64,000 nucleotides of DNA from VEQN01 sp036405975. Its GTDB lineage: Bacteria > Patescibacteriota > Minisyncoccia > Phycocordibacterales > CAIZLB01. Shown here piece by piece: positions 49,529 to 56,830 of the stretch; the stretch's first letter is position 1, and every line of letters starts with the position of its first letter. A program made the translations under genes and the position numbers. The stretch is taken from positions 44,876-108,875 of the forward strand of contig DASWWM010000013.1 in the NCBI GenBank assembly GCA_036405975.1, written 5' to 3'. Under the pieces are notes generated by a model. The model was not told where the DNA came from. It saw only the letters and a program-made list of their open reading frames with translations, and did no database searches.

Positions 49529-51445
49529 ATGAATCTAAAGAATATCAGGAACTTCAGCATCATCGCCCATATCGACCACGGAAAGTCCACGCTTGCCGAC
49601 CGAATGCTTGAGCTTACGAATACCATCGAGAAGCGAAAGATGATGAATCAGGTTCTCGACAATATGGAACTCGAGCGAGAGAAGGGTATCACGATCAAGA
49701 TGCGGCCCGTTCAGATGCACTATACGGTCAAAGCGGACATTGCTGCGACGAAAGGCGTCGAGGCTGGACAGTACCAGCTGAACCTCATCGATACTCCGGG
49801 GCATATCGACTTCTCGTATGAAGTGTCCCGAGCTCTCAAAGCCGTTGAGGGTTCTATTCTTCTCGTGGACGCGACGCAGGGTGTTCAGGCACAGACGCTG
49901 ACGACGCTTCGAATGGCACAGGATGTGGGACTGAAGATTATCCCAGTTCTCTCAAAGGTGGATTCTCCTTTGGCACGACTTGATGATATCAAGGAGGAAA
50001 TGATCACGCTTCTTGGCTGCGAGTTCGATGACATTATTGAGACGTCGGGAAAGACAGGTCAGGGTGTAGAGGGGCTTCTTCAGGAAATCATCAAGAAGAT
50101 CCCTGCGCCTGTCGAGGAAATGCCTCAGTCAGGAAGCTTCCGAGGTCTCGTATTCGATTTTCAATATTCAAATCATAAAGGCGTAATCGTATTCGTCCGA
50201 GCAATGGACGGAACGGTCAAGAAAGGCGATGAGCTTCAGTTCAAGATTGCTGGGGAAAAATTCTATGCGCTCGAAGTCGGAATTTTCACTCCTGAAGAAG
50301 TCTCTACGGGAACTCTCGAGCCGGGACAAATCGGCTATATCGTAACTGGAATTAAGCAGCCGGGTATTGCATCAGTGGGAGATACCATCACTTTGAATAA
50401 GAAGCCTCTTCCGGAGCTTGCCGGTTATATGAGCCCTTCTCCGGTGGTATGGGCTTCGGTATACCCAGAAGATGCCGACGACTTTGAGCTTCTCAAGCAG
50501 GCGCTGGGAAGGCTTCGACTTTCAGACTCAGCCTTCTCTCATGAAGAGGAGTCCTCGGGCTCCCTCGGGCGAGGATTCCGGTGCGGGTTCCTCGGACTCC
50601 TTCATCTCGAAATCATCACCGAGCGACTTAAGCGAGAGTTCAATCTGAACCTTGTCATCGCGACGCCGAGCATTACTTATGAAGTTACGCTCAAGTCCGG
50701 ATCAAGCGGCGCGGCAGTTCAGAACAGCCTTGGAAATATTTACTCGGGCCAGATCAAGACTGACGAAGTTACGGGCGAGCGAACGGTCATGGTGTATTCG
50801 CCGTCGCTTTTCCCAGACCATGGTCAGTATGAGCGCGTGCGAGAGCCTTGGGTTAAGCTTTCGATCATCACCCCTGACACATATACCGGTCCAATCTATC
50901 AGCTTCTCTATGATCATGAAGCGGAGCTCAAAGACACCGTGTCTTTCGGAGATGGACGAGCACAGCTCATTATCGATATGCCGCTTCGAGAGCTCATGCG
51001 AAACTTCTTTGACGAGCTCAAGAGCATCTCTTCAGGATACGCATCTCTTTCGTATGAGTTCGAAGGCTTGCGAGAAGCGGACGTGACACGAATGGACATT
51101 CTCGTTGCTGACGAGCCTGTTGAGGCATTTACAAAAGTGGTCGCAAATAGAAGGACGGACGAAGAAGGAAACAAGTCTGTTGACCGACTTGAAGCAGTGC
51201 TCCCGCGGCAGCTCTTCACTACGAAGATTCAGGCAAAGGTCAATGGACGAATTATCGCGTCGCGAACTCTTTCTGCGCTCCGAAAGGACGTAACCGGCTA
51301 TCTGTACGGAGGCGATATTACGCGAAAGATGAAGCTCCTCGAAAAGCAGAAGAAAGGAAAGAAGAAGATGCTTGAGCGAGGGAAGGGTCAGGTGAACATT
51401 CCGCATGATGTGTTCCTGAAGATGATGAAGTCGGGAGATAACTAA
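49529..51445 (+). CDS. lepA: Elongation factor 4 (LepA)
   Basis: Back-translocating GTPase, 638 aa. G1 AHIDHGKST, G2 REKGITIK and G3 DTPGHIDFS are canonical; G4 reads SKVD where NKID is usual. EF-G-like domains II, III and V follow, with the LepA C-terminal domain (SVDRLEAVLPRQLF, GRIIASRTLSALRKDVTGYLYGGD). The KKKMLERGKGQVNIP tail is family-like. Confidence 0.96.
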   Translation: MNLKNIRNFSIIAHIDHGKSTLADRMLELTNTIEKRKMMNQVLDNMELEREKGITIKMRPVQMHYTVKADIAATKGVEAGQYQLNLIDTPGHIDFSYEVSRALKAVEGSILLVDATQGVQAQTLTTLRMAQDVGLKIIPVLSKVDSPLARLDDIKEEMITLLGCEFDDIIETSGKTGQGVEGLLQEIIKKIPAPVEEMPQSGSFRGLVFDFQYSNHKGVIVFVRAMDGTVKKGDELQFKIAGEKFYALEVGIFTPEEVSTGTLEPGQIGYIVTGIKQPGIASVGDTITLNKKPLPELAGYMSPSPVVWASVYPEDADDFELLKQALGRLRLSDSAFSHEEESSGSLGRGFRCGFLGLLHLEIITERLKREFNLNLVIATPSITYEVTLKSGSSGAAVQNSLGNIYSGQIKTDEVTGERTVMVYSPSLFPDHGQYERVREPWVKLSIITPDTYTGPIYQLLYDHEAELKDTVSFGDGRAQLIIDMPLRELMRNFFDELKSISSGYASLSYEFEGLREADVTRMDILVADEPVEAFTKVVANRRTDEEGNKSVDRLEAVLPRQLFTTKIQAKVNGRIIASRTLSALRKDVTGYLYGGDITRKMKLLEKQKKGKKKMLERGKGQVNIPHDVFLKMMKSGDN

Positions 51446-51449
51446 AAAA

Positions 51450-51476
51450 GCCCTTCCGCACAGGAGGGGCATTTTT
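51450..51476. terminator. Bidirectional terminator after lepA
   Basis: GCCCTTCC / GGAGGGGC stem (one wobble), flanked by A and T runs. It also ends the small minus-strand gene. Confidence 0.75.
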
Positions 51477-51500
51477 GAGTGATGAGTGCGTTGGTTGTGC

Positions 51501-51608
51501 CTACTGAAACAGGGCGGGAAGGTACATAAGCACCATTGATACGATAAGCACGATTCCGAGGGCTGACCATGCGAACTTGATGGCCTTCTGGTATTTTGGG
51601 TTGAACAT
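51501..51608 (-). CDS. 35-residue single-pass membrane peptide
   Basis: Starts MFNPKYQKAIKFAW and continues with a hydrophobic helix SALGIVLIVSMVLMYLPALF. Basic residues before the helix give an N-in topology. It is divergent from the FtsB-like gene and ends just before a bidirectional terminator. Small proteins of this shape are often missed by gene callers. Function unknown. Confidence 0.6.
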   Translation of the reverse strand: MFNPKYQKAIKFAWSALGIVLIVSMVLMYLPALFQ

Positions 51609-51633
51609 GATGTCGTATATACTAGCAGCATTC

Positions 51634-52053
51634 ATGAGGGAATTCCAGCAGAGAAATAGGACCAGGAAAAGACTCTATTCAAAGACGGTATTGCTCGTAC
51701 TGTTCATTTTCGTCCTCCTTGTTGCTCGAGGCGTCGTAAGCGTGTATTTCAAGGAGCGAGAAAGCCGGGTGGAAATGGAACGGGCAAATGAGCAGAGGGC
51801 CGAGCTTCAGGCACGGTATGACAGGATCAAGGATCGGTCAGACCACCTCCAAAGCGATGCCGGAATCGAGGCAGAAATCCGAAGCAAGTTCGACGTCATC
51901 AAGGAAGGCGAGGGGGTTATCGTGATTGTCGACAAGGAGCTTCCTGTCGTCGAAGAAGACAAGCGGGGTGTCCTCAAGAAGTTCTGGGATTCGGTCGTCG
52001 GCGTCTTTAAAAAGGACGAGGCGACGACGACCGAAGACGGCTCTTCGGAATAA
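51634..52053 (+). CDS. FtsB/DivIC-like septum formation protein
   Basis: 139 aa. Basic N-terminus (REFQQRNRTRKRLYSK), one membrane helix (TVLLVLFIFVLLVARGVVSVYF), a coiled coil (about 45-80: RVEMERANEQRAELQARYDR) and a compact C-terminal region with IEAEIRSKFDVIKEGEGVIVI, which matches the DivIC/FtsB pattern. A divisome role is inferred. ATG 51634 is chosen; the frame opens earlier at 51577, which would overlap the divergent small gene. Confidence 0.8.
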   Translation: MREFQQRNRTRKRLYSKTVLLVLFIFVLLVARGVVSVYFKERESRVEMERANEQRAELQARYDRIKDRSDHLQSDAGIEAEIRSKFDVIKEGEGVIVIVDKELPVVEEDKRGVLKKFWDSVVGVFKKDEATTTEDGSSE

Positions 52054-52131
52054 TCATTTGAGCCTTGTGCAGCAAGGCTCATGCGCTATTTTGTGGCCTA
52101 AGAATGCAGGCCGATGTATAATGGGGAAGCT

Positions 52132-52410
52132 ATGACAATAAAAATATACAGCACGCCATCATGCGGTTACTGCAAGGTCGCGAAGGAATTTCTTACCAGC
52201 CACGGAGTCGAATACACTGAAGTTGATGTCGCCGCAGACGTCAATGCCCGGGAAGAAATGGTAGACAAGAGCGGGCAGCTCGGAGTGCCGGTCTTCGACA
52301 TCAACGGCCAGATTATTGTCGGATACAATGAGCAGCTTCTTTCGAAGGTTGTCGGAATTGGAGGACAGTCTGCGGACGCTGCAGCTGGCTCTCAGGCTTC
52401 GGCAGAGTAG
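52132..52410 (+). CDS. Glutaredoxin-family protein
   Basis: 92 aa, cytoplasmic thiol reductant. Active site CGYC in IYSTPSCGYCKVAKEF, cis-Pro region QLGVPVFDINGQIIVGYN. The C-terminal Ala/Ser tail is unusual. TATAAT at 52117-52122 ends 9 bases before ATG 52132, which excludes the earlier ATG at 52114. Confidence 0.92.
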   Translation: MTIKIYSTPSCGYCKVAKEFLTSHGVEYTEVDVAADVNAREEMVDKSGQLGVPVFDINGQIIVGYNEQLLSKVVGIGGQSADAAAGSQASAE

Positions 52411-52437
52411 TTCCTCATTCTCGGTTCAGCACATCAC

Positions 52438-52842
52438 ATGAAGAAATCAACAACGGTCATCGTCATCATTCTCGCTCTGCTTTTCGGAGCGTTCGCAACG
52501 TACTACGTGTACATGTCCAGGTCTGGAGATCCGAGTACGTGGAATGTCAGGGCTGGCGATCAGGTATACGTTCATTTCACATGGACGCTTCCGGATGGGA
52601 CGGTGGCAGATACAAGCCGTGATGAAAAGGGTCCGTACGGATTCACATCGGGAGTTGGCATGGTCGTTCCCGGTTTCGACGAAGCCGTGGTTGGAATGAA
52701 GATCGGAGAAAGGAAGAGCGTCAAGGTTCCTCCTCAGAAGGCCTTCGATTCTCAGGGCGTCTCAAACGGCCGAAATGGCTATGCGGTTCCGCCCAATACC
52801 ACTTTGACTTTGGACGTAGAAGTGCTAAACATAGAGAGGTAA
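52438..52842 (+). CDS. FKBP-type peptidyl-prolyl isomerase, membrane-anchored
   Basis: 134 aa. N-terminal helix (VIVIILALLFGAFATYYVY), then an FKBP/SlyD-like domain: DQVYVHFTWTLPDGTVADTS, VVPGFDEAVVGMKIGERKSV and VPPQKAFDSQ. Folds or assists proteins outside the cytoplasm. It lies 27 bases after the glutaredoxin gene and probably shares its promoter. Confidence 0.9.
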   Translation: MKKSTTVIVIILALLFGAFATYYVYMSRSGDPSTWNVRAGDQVYVHFTWTLPDGTVADTSRDEKGPYGFTSGVGMVVPGFDEAVVGMKIGERKSVKVPPQKAFDSQGVSNGRNGYAVPPNTTLTLDVEVLNIER

Positions 52843-52875
52843 GTCTCAGTCCATCCTGCGCGTGCGCAGGAATAT

Positions 52876-52947
52876 GCCCCCGTAGTTCAATGGATAGAAC
52901 AGTCCCGTCCTAAGGGGTAGATGTAGGTTCGATTCCTGCCGAGGGCA
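52876..52947 (+). tRNA. tRNA-Arg (CCT anticodon) with an acceptor mismatch
   Basis: D-arm GTTC...GAAC, anticodon stem GTCCC / GGGGT around loop GTCCTAA, T-arm GTAGG TTCGATT CCTGC. The acceptor GCCCCCG / CGAGGGC has a C-A mismatch at the fifth pair. The 3' end reads A then CAAG, so CCA is not encoded. A terminator follows. Confidence 0.9.
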
Positions 52948-52954
52948 CAAGACG

Positions 52955-52988
52955 AAAAAGAGACAGCTAATAATGCTGTCTCTTTTTC
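52955..52988 (+). terminator. Terminator after tRNA-Arg
   Basis: AAAAAGAGACAGC / GCTGTCTCTTTTT stem with a 7-base loop. Confidence 0.9.
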
Positions 52989-52999
52989 TGTCTCTGCGC

Positions 53000-53198
53000 A
53001 CCGAAGGAGCAAGCAAACTGCTTTGCTTGCGTCAGGAATCGAAGCTGTTTTGAGATATTTTTGAGCCGGCGGAGCTCGGCGAAATAAAATATCCAAAACG
53101 GGTACTGGTCCTGTAAGGACCGATATCCTGCCGAGCCGGTGGCCTTTACTTTGCAACTAGTTTGCCTTACTGTAGGCGGCAGAAAGGATAATCAAATA
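53000..53198. repeat. Cluster of hairpins and tRNA-Arg fragments
   Basis: No gene seen. A 9-bp hairpin GCAAGCAAA/TTTGCTTGC lies at 53009-53030. An inverted 11-nt copy of the tRNA T-arm (CAGGAATCGAA) is at 53033-53043. A 14-bp stem with one bulge runs 53047-53061 / 53086-53099. GGTCC/GGACC is at 53107-53121, and a direct copy of CCTGCCGAG from the tRNA 3' part is at 53127-53135. Confidence 0.6.
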
Positions 53199-53420
53199 AT
53201 GAGTGAAAACAGTAAGTTCCCAAAATACTTGATGCAGATTGATGACAGGCTCGAATTCCTTCCCATCGAGCAAGCGTGCATCGCATACAATTCAGGATGG
53301 CAAAAGGTCGACTTCGGTTCTTGCGTCATTCTCGGCCCAGATTTTTCTGTCAGAAAAATGACTGACGAAGACAGACATAAGATCTCGAGGGCCGCTGAAG
53401 ATCACGATGCGAGCAAGTGA
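53199..53420 (+). CDS. Small hypothetical protein, 73 aa
   Basis: Soluble, with three aromatic-rich stretches and two Cys (QACIAYNSGW, FGSCVILG). AAAGGA lies about 12 bases before ATG 53199. The stop is TGA. A strong terminator follows. No family is recognised. Confidence 0.55.
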   Translation: MSENSKFPKYLMQIDDRLEFLPIEQACIAYNSGWQKVDFGSCVILGPDFSVRKMTDEDRHKISRAAEDHDASK

Positions 53421-53452
53421 GAGTCCCGCTTGGAAAACTCGGTCAAACAAAA

Positions 53453-53489
53453 GCCCCGGTACACAGATGTTGTACCGGGGCGAATTTTA
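53453..53489 (+). terminator. Terminator after the 73-aa hypothetical
   Basis: 11-bp stem GCCCCGGTACA / TGTACCGGGGC followed by GAATTTTATT. Confidence 0.85.
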
Positions 53490-53561
53490 TTCGGGCTTCA
53501 GGACGCCGAAGATTAAGAAGTTGAGCTATTCTCGTATCCACTTGTCATATATAATGCGCAT

Positions 53562-54503
53562 ATGAACAACTCGAAGAATCAGCGTCACCAGCCAATCATC
53601 ATTTCTCCGGAACAGGCGGACTATGCCCTTTTGGATTCCGGCGAGGGCATGAAGCTTGAGCGATACGGCAATGTGGTGCTTTCTCGACCTGACCCCCAGG
53701 CACTTTGGAAGAGGCGTTTGCCTGCAAGTGAATGGAATAAGGCAAACGCCTCATTCGCACGGACTAAAAATGACGAGCGCGGCGTCTGGGTGTACCAGCA
53801 TAAAGACATTGAGAATGGATGGAAGATCAATTACGACAGCCTGACATTCAAGGTCAAGCCGACTCCGTTCAAGCATACGGGGCTTTTCCAGGAACAGATT
53901 TCAAACTGGCAGTGGGCGAGAGAAGTCATCGAAGCCAGAATCAAAGAGCAGGGCGGCCGTTCTGCCGATAAGCCCATTCGAGTACTGAACCTTTTCGGCT
54001 ATACCGGTGGCGCGACTATCTCAGCTGCCAAAGCCGGAGCTGAAGTCACTCATGTCGATGCGTCAAAGTCGTCAATCACATGGGCAAAAGAAAATTCGGA
54101 ACTCTCCGGACTTTCTGAACGACCCATCCGATGGATTCTCGACGATGCACACGGATTCGTAAAGCGAGAGCTTCGACGGGGTGCGACATATGATGCAATC
54201 ATTATGGACCCGCCCGCTTTCGGACGAGGTGCGAAAGGCGAGGTATGGAGAATCGAAGATGATTTCCTGCCATTCCTCGAGAATACCTTGAAGCTGCTTT
54301 CCGATAAGCCTCTCTTCCTGATCCTTAACGGATATTCAGCTGGCTACTCTCCTCTGACGTATGAAAATAACTTGATCGAAGTCCAGAGAAAGCACGGTGG
54401 GACAGTTGAGAGCGGGGAGCTTGTCATTGAGGAAGAGGCTCAGTCAAACCTTGCCAGGAGGCTTCTTGCCTGCGGTATGGTCAGCCGGTGGAAGAAGTAC
54501 TAG
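53562..54503 (+). CDS. Class I SAM-dependent methyltransferase (RlmI/rRNA-type)
   Basis: 313 aa. N-terminal beta-domain (RYGNVVLSRPDPQALW, HTGLFQEQ), then a Rossmann methyltransferase: VLNLFGYTGGATISAAKAGA (SAM motif I), HVDASKSSITWAKEN, and the DPPAFG motif typical of RlmI/RlmK-like enzymes. Likely modifies a base of rRNA; the target is unknown. TATAAT (53550-53555) ends 6 bases before ATG. Confidence 0.88.
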   Translation: MNNSKNQRHQPIIISPEQADYALLDSGEGMKLERYGNVVLSRPDPQALWKRRLPASEWNKANASFARTKNDERGVWVYQHKDIENGWKINYDSLTFKVKPTPFKHTGLFQEQISNWQWAREVIEARIKEQGGRSADKPIRVLNLFGYTGGATISAAKAGAEVTHVDASKSSITWAKENSELSGLSERPIRWILDDAHGFVKRELRRGATYDAIIMDPPAFGRGAKGEVWRIEDDFLPFLENTLKLLSDKPLFLILNGYSAGYSPLTYENNLIEVQRKHGGTVESGELVIEEEAQSNLARRLLACGMVSRWKKY

Positions 54504-54605
54504 TCTGGCGAACTTCCACACCAGTGCCCTCTTCAGGTCATGGCCGTTTTGCTGGCCAATATGCAGGGCTGGAAAAGATGCGTCGGATATGCTAAAGTGC
54601 TCGGC

Positions 54606-54869
54606 ATGGACGAACAGATCCAGGAGCTCAATGAGAAGATCGATGAGTTGAGGGAAATTGTCGAAGACAATGCCCGAATGACCGCAAGCCTTTACAAGCG
54701 AGCGAAGTTTGCCATGTATGGAATCATCCTGAAATGGTTCATCATCATCGGTATCACCATTGGGGCCTTCTACTACGTCCAGCCGCTCATCGACGGCATC
54801 GTCCAGACATATTCTGGATTGACTGGAGGAAGCGGAACTGATTTGTTCAATCTGATCAAGTCGTTCTAA
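54606..54869 (+). CDS. Small coiled-coil membrane protein, 87 aa
   Basis: A short coiled coil (DEQIQELNEKIDELREIVEDN) precedes a hydrophobic segment (YGIILKWFIIIGITIGAFYYV) and a polar tail. ATG 54606 is chosen; TATGCT (54588-54593) ends 12 bases upstream. Function unknown. Confidence 0.7.
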   Translation: MDEQIQELNEKIDELREIVEDNARMTASLYKRAKFAMYGIILKWFIIIGITIGAFYYVQPLIDGIVQTYSGLTGGSGTDLFNLIKSF

Positions 54870-54885
54870 AAAAGAAAAATAGCAT

Positions 54886-54961
54886 GCCGAGATAGCTCAG
54901 TTGGTAGAGCATTTCCCTGAAGAGGAAGGGGTCGCCGGTTCGAATCCGGCTCTCGGCACCA
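54886..54961 (+). tRNA. tRNA-Phe (GAA anticodon)
   Basis: Acceptor GCCGAGA / TCTCGGC, D-arm GCTC...GAGC, anticodon stem TTTCC / GGAAG (wobble) with loop CTGAAGA, T-arm CCGG TTCGAAT CCGG. Discriminator A and CCA are encoded. Confidence 0.97.
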
Positions 54962-54971
54962 GATACAAAAG

Positions 54972-55012
54972 AAAAACCGCCACGCAAAAAAACAGGGGCG
55001 GTTTTTCTTTTT
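54972..55012 (+). terminator. Terminator after tRNA-Phe
   Basis: AAAAACCGCC / GGCGGTTTTT stem with a 15-base loop, then CTTTTTG. Confidence 0.8.
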
Positions 55013-55088
55013 GAGGGTATCGCTATTGCTGCACCTTTTAATCGCGTGGTATGATTAGCCTGCACATTACAAATTTCAGAAAAAATCC

Positions 55089-55400
55089 ATGCAAGACAAA
55101 GATACAGAGTTTCTCGAATTTATTGTTAAGTCTCTCGTCGAAAACGCAGATGCCGTGAAGACGAGCAGGCGAGTTGACGATATGGGAGTCTTCGTTGAAT
55201 TGACTGTAGACCCGGCAGATATGGGAAAGATCATCGGCCGAAACGGTCACACTGCCCAGGCCATCCGAACCATCATGAAGGCATTCGGAAAGAAGCATCA
55301 GGCAAACATCAGCATCCAGATCAAGGAGCCTGCGGGCGGGACTCGGGACTTCGGATCTCTCAAGACTGTAGACAATGCGATTGCGGATTTGAATATGTAG
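55089..55400 (+). CDS. khpA: KH-domain RNA-binding protein (KhpA family)
   Basis: 103 aa. The KH domain carries the GxxG loop in MGKIIGRNGHTAQAIRTIM. KhpA proteins bind RNA and affect division and translation. Near trmD, as in the usual rpsP-khpA-rimM-trmD block, of which rpsP and rimM are missing here. Confidence 0.92.
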   Translation: MQDKDTEFLEFIVKSLVENADAVKTSRRVDDMGVFVELTVDPADMGKIIGRNGHTAQAIRTIMKAFGKKHQANISIQIKEPAGGTRDFGSLKTVDNAIADLNM

Positions 55401-55408
55401 ACCTAAGC

Positions 55409-55436
55409 AAAAGCCCCGGCATATTGCCGGGGCTTT
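55409..55436 (+). terminator. Terminator after khpA
   Basis: 12-bp stem AAAAGCCCCGGC / GCCGGGGCTTTT with a 4-base loop. Confidence 0.9.
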
Positions 55437-55469
55437 TGCATTTCTATGACGCATACTATACTTATTTGC

Positions 55470-55727
55470 ATGAAGCTCTTCCTGGTCATCATCATGAACG
55501 TCCTTGCCGTGGCACCTATCGTCTATCTTGCGATGTCGCCCGAAGCTATATCCACTCTTTTCTCCGTATCGACCGCATCTGTTATTCCGGAAGCGGTCCG
55601 GCGCGCATTGCTGCTCGCAATTCCTGCAGTGCTCGCGGTCATTCTCAGTTTTTCCGTGCGCAAGCGTTCGGTCTCGATCGCTCTTGTCGGTTGGGCGGTC
55701 GTCGCCGGCGCCTTCCTGTTTCTGTAG
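55470..55727 (+). CDS. Small membrane protein, 85 aa
   Basis: About three hydrophobic segments (LFLVIIMNVLAVAPIVYLAM; ALLLAIPAVLAVILSFSV; VSIALVGWAVVAGAFLFL) with a basic turn RKRS. TATACT (55457-55462) ends 7 bases before ATG 55470, excluding ATG 55446. Function unknown. Confidence 0.65.
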   Translation: MKLFLVIIMNVLAVAPIVYLAMSPEAISTLFSVSTASVIPEAVRRALLLAIPAVLAVILSFSVRKRSVSIALVGWAVVAGAFLFL

Positions 55728-55775
55728 GCATGCAGGCTGTGCATGAAGTCATTCCCGTGCTATATTCGCAAAAAA

Positions 55776-56585
55776 ATGAATTTCCATATCATCACTCTTT
55801 TCCCAGAATCGCTCAGCTCATATCTCAATGAGTCTATTGTCGCGCGGGCCCAGAAGCAGAGGCTGATAAAGGTAAGCACGTACAACCCGCGCGACTTCGT
55901 GAAGCCGACGAAGACGCAGGCCAAGAATGAGAAGCCGTATCTTCGAGTTGATGACCGGCCATACGGCGGCGGACCTGGAATGGTAATGCTAGTAGAGCCT
56001 GTGACGAAGTCGATTCAGAAGGCACTCGCTGCCGCTCAGAAAAGAAAGAGCTTCAAGAGGTCTCTCATCGTATTCTTGAGTCCCACAGGTACGCAGTTCA
56101 CAAATGAACTGGCGAGCGAATATGTGTCTGAATATTCAGACATTGTTATCGTCTGCGGAAGATATGAAGGCATCGATGCTCGGATCAAGCAGATTTTCCC
56201 GATGGTAGACATCACGGTTGGACCGTTCGTGACGACAGGAGGCGAGCTTCCGGCCATGCTCATGATCGACGTCATGGCTCGGCAGATTCCAGGAGTTCTC
56301 GGAAAGTTCGAAAGCAGGGAAGAATCACGTATATCATCGAGCGATGTGTATACGCGGCCGGAAGTTTTTAAATACAAGGGCAAGGAGTATGCCGTACCTG
56401 AGGTTTTGCTTTCAGGGGATCACAAGAAAATAGACCTCTGGAGGGCTGAGACGGGAGGGGTCAAAAGCGCCGCCGGCATCGAGCCCGGGCAGCGTGCCGC
56501 TGCCCTCGGGAAGCCGGCGGCGCCAGCCAAACCGACCAAAAAGACCCCTGGGTCAAGTGGACAAGTATCCAAGCCACAGAAATAG
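55776..56585 (+). CDS. trmD: tRNA (guanine-37-N1)-methyltransferase TrmD
   Basis: Methylates G37 of tRNAs reading CNN codons, preventing frameshifting. SPOUT-fold motifs: FHIITLFPESLSSYLNESI, DDRPYGGGPGMVM, VIVCGRYEGIDARI and TVGPFVTTGGELPAM. 269 aa with a Pro/Lys/Ala-rich tail (KPAAPAKPTKKTPGSSG) beyond the usual length. TATATT (55761-55766) ends 9 bases before ATG 55776. Confidence 0.96.
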   Translation: MNFHIITLFPESLSSYLNESIVARAQKQRLIKVSTYNPRDFVKPTKTQAKNEKPYLRVDDRPYGGGPGMVMLVEPVTKSIQKALAAAQKRKSFKRSLIVFLSPTGTQFTNELASEYVSEYSDIVIVCGRYEGIDARIKQIFPMVDITVGPFVTTGGELPAMLMIDVMARQIPGVLGKFESREESRISSSDVYTRPEVFKYKGKEYAVPEVLLSGDHKKIDLWRAETGGVKSAAGIEPGQRAAALGKPAAPAKPTKKTPGSSGQVSKPQK

Positions 56586-56631
56586 CCATCCGTACCCCCT
56601 AAGTTACCCCTCGGATGTCAACAGTTTTGCG

Positions 56632-56660
56632 TTGACACCTGTGGATAAATCCTTTAATAT
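56632..56660 (+). promoter_or_regulatory. rpoB operon promoter
   Basis: -35 TTGACA (56632-56637), 17-base spacer, -10 TAATAT (56655-56660). Leader of about 165 bases to the rpoB start. Confidence 0.8.
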
Positions 56661-56769
56661 TAAGTTCCTGCGTTAGACGATTGAGTTATACGGGCAGCTC
56701 TTTCGCGGACATTCATTTTTTCTTCAGAGAATCGCCCGACTTTCTGAAGAGGAATTGAATTCAAACTCC

Positions 56770-56800
56770 TGCTATTACTGGGAAACTAATAGCATTTTTT
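56770..56800 (+). terminator. Attenuator-like terminator in the rpoB leader
   Basis: TGCTATTA / TAATAGCA stem (9-base loop) followed by TTTTTT, 31 bases before the rpoB start and in sense orientation. A second hairpin, CTTCAGA / TCTGAAG, lies upstream near 56725-56752. Confidence 0.65.
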
Positions 56801-56830
56801 ACATATCCCACTTAACCCAGACGCTTGCAT

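Noticed and set aside
52887..53156. Minus-strand open frame across tRNA-Arg
   Set aside because: It overlaps a real tRNA, a terminator and several hairpins, and its translation has no recognisable features.
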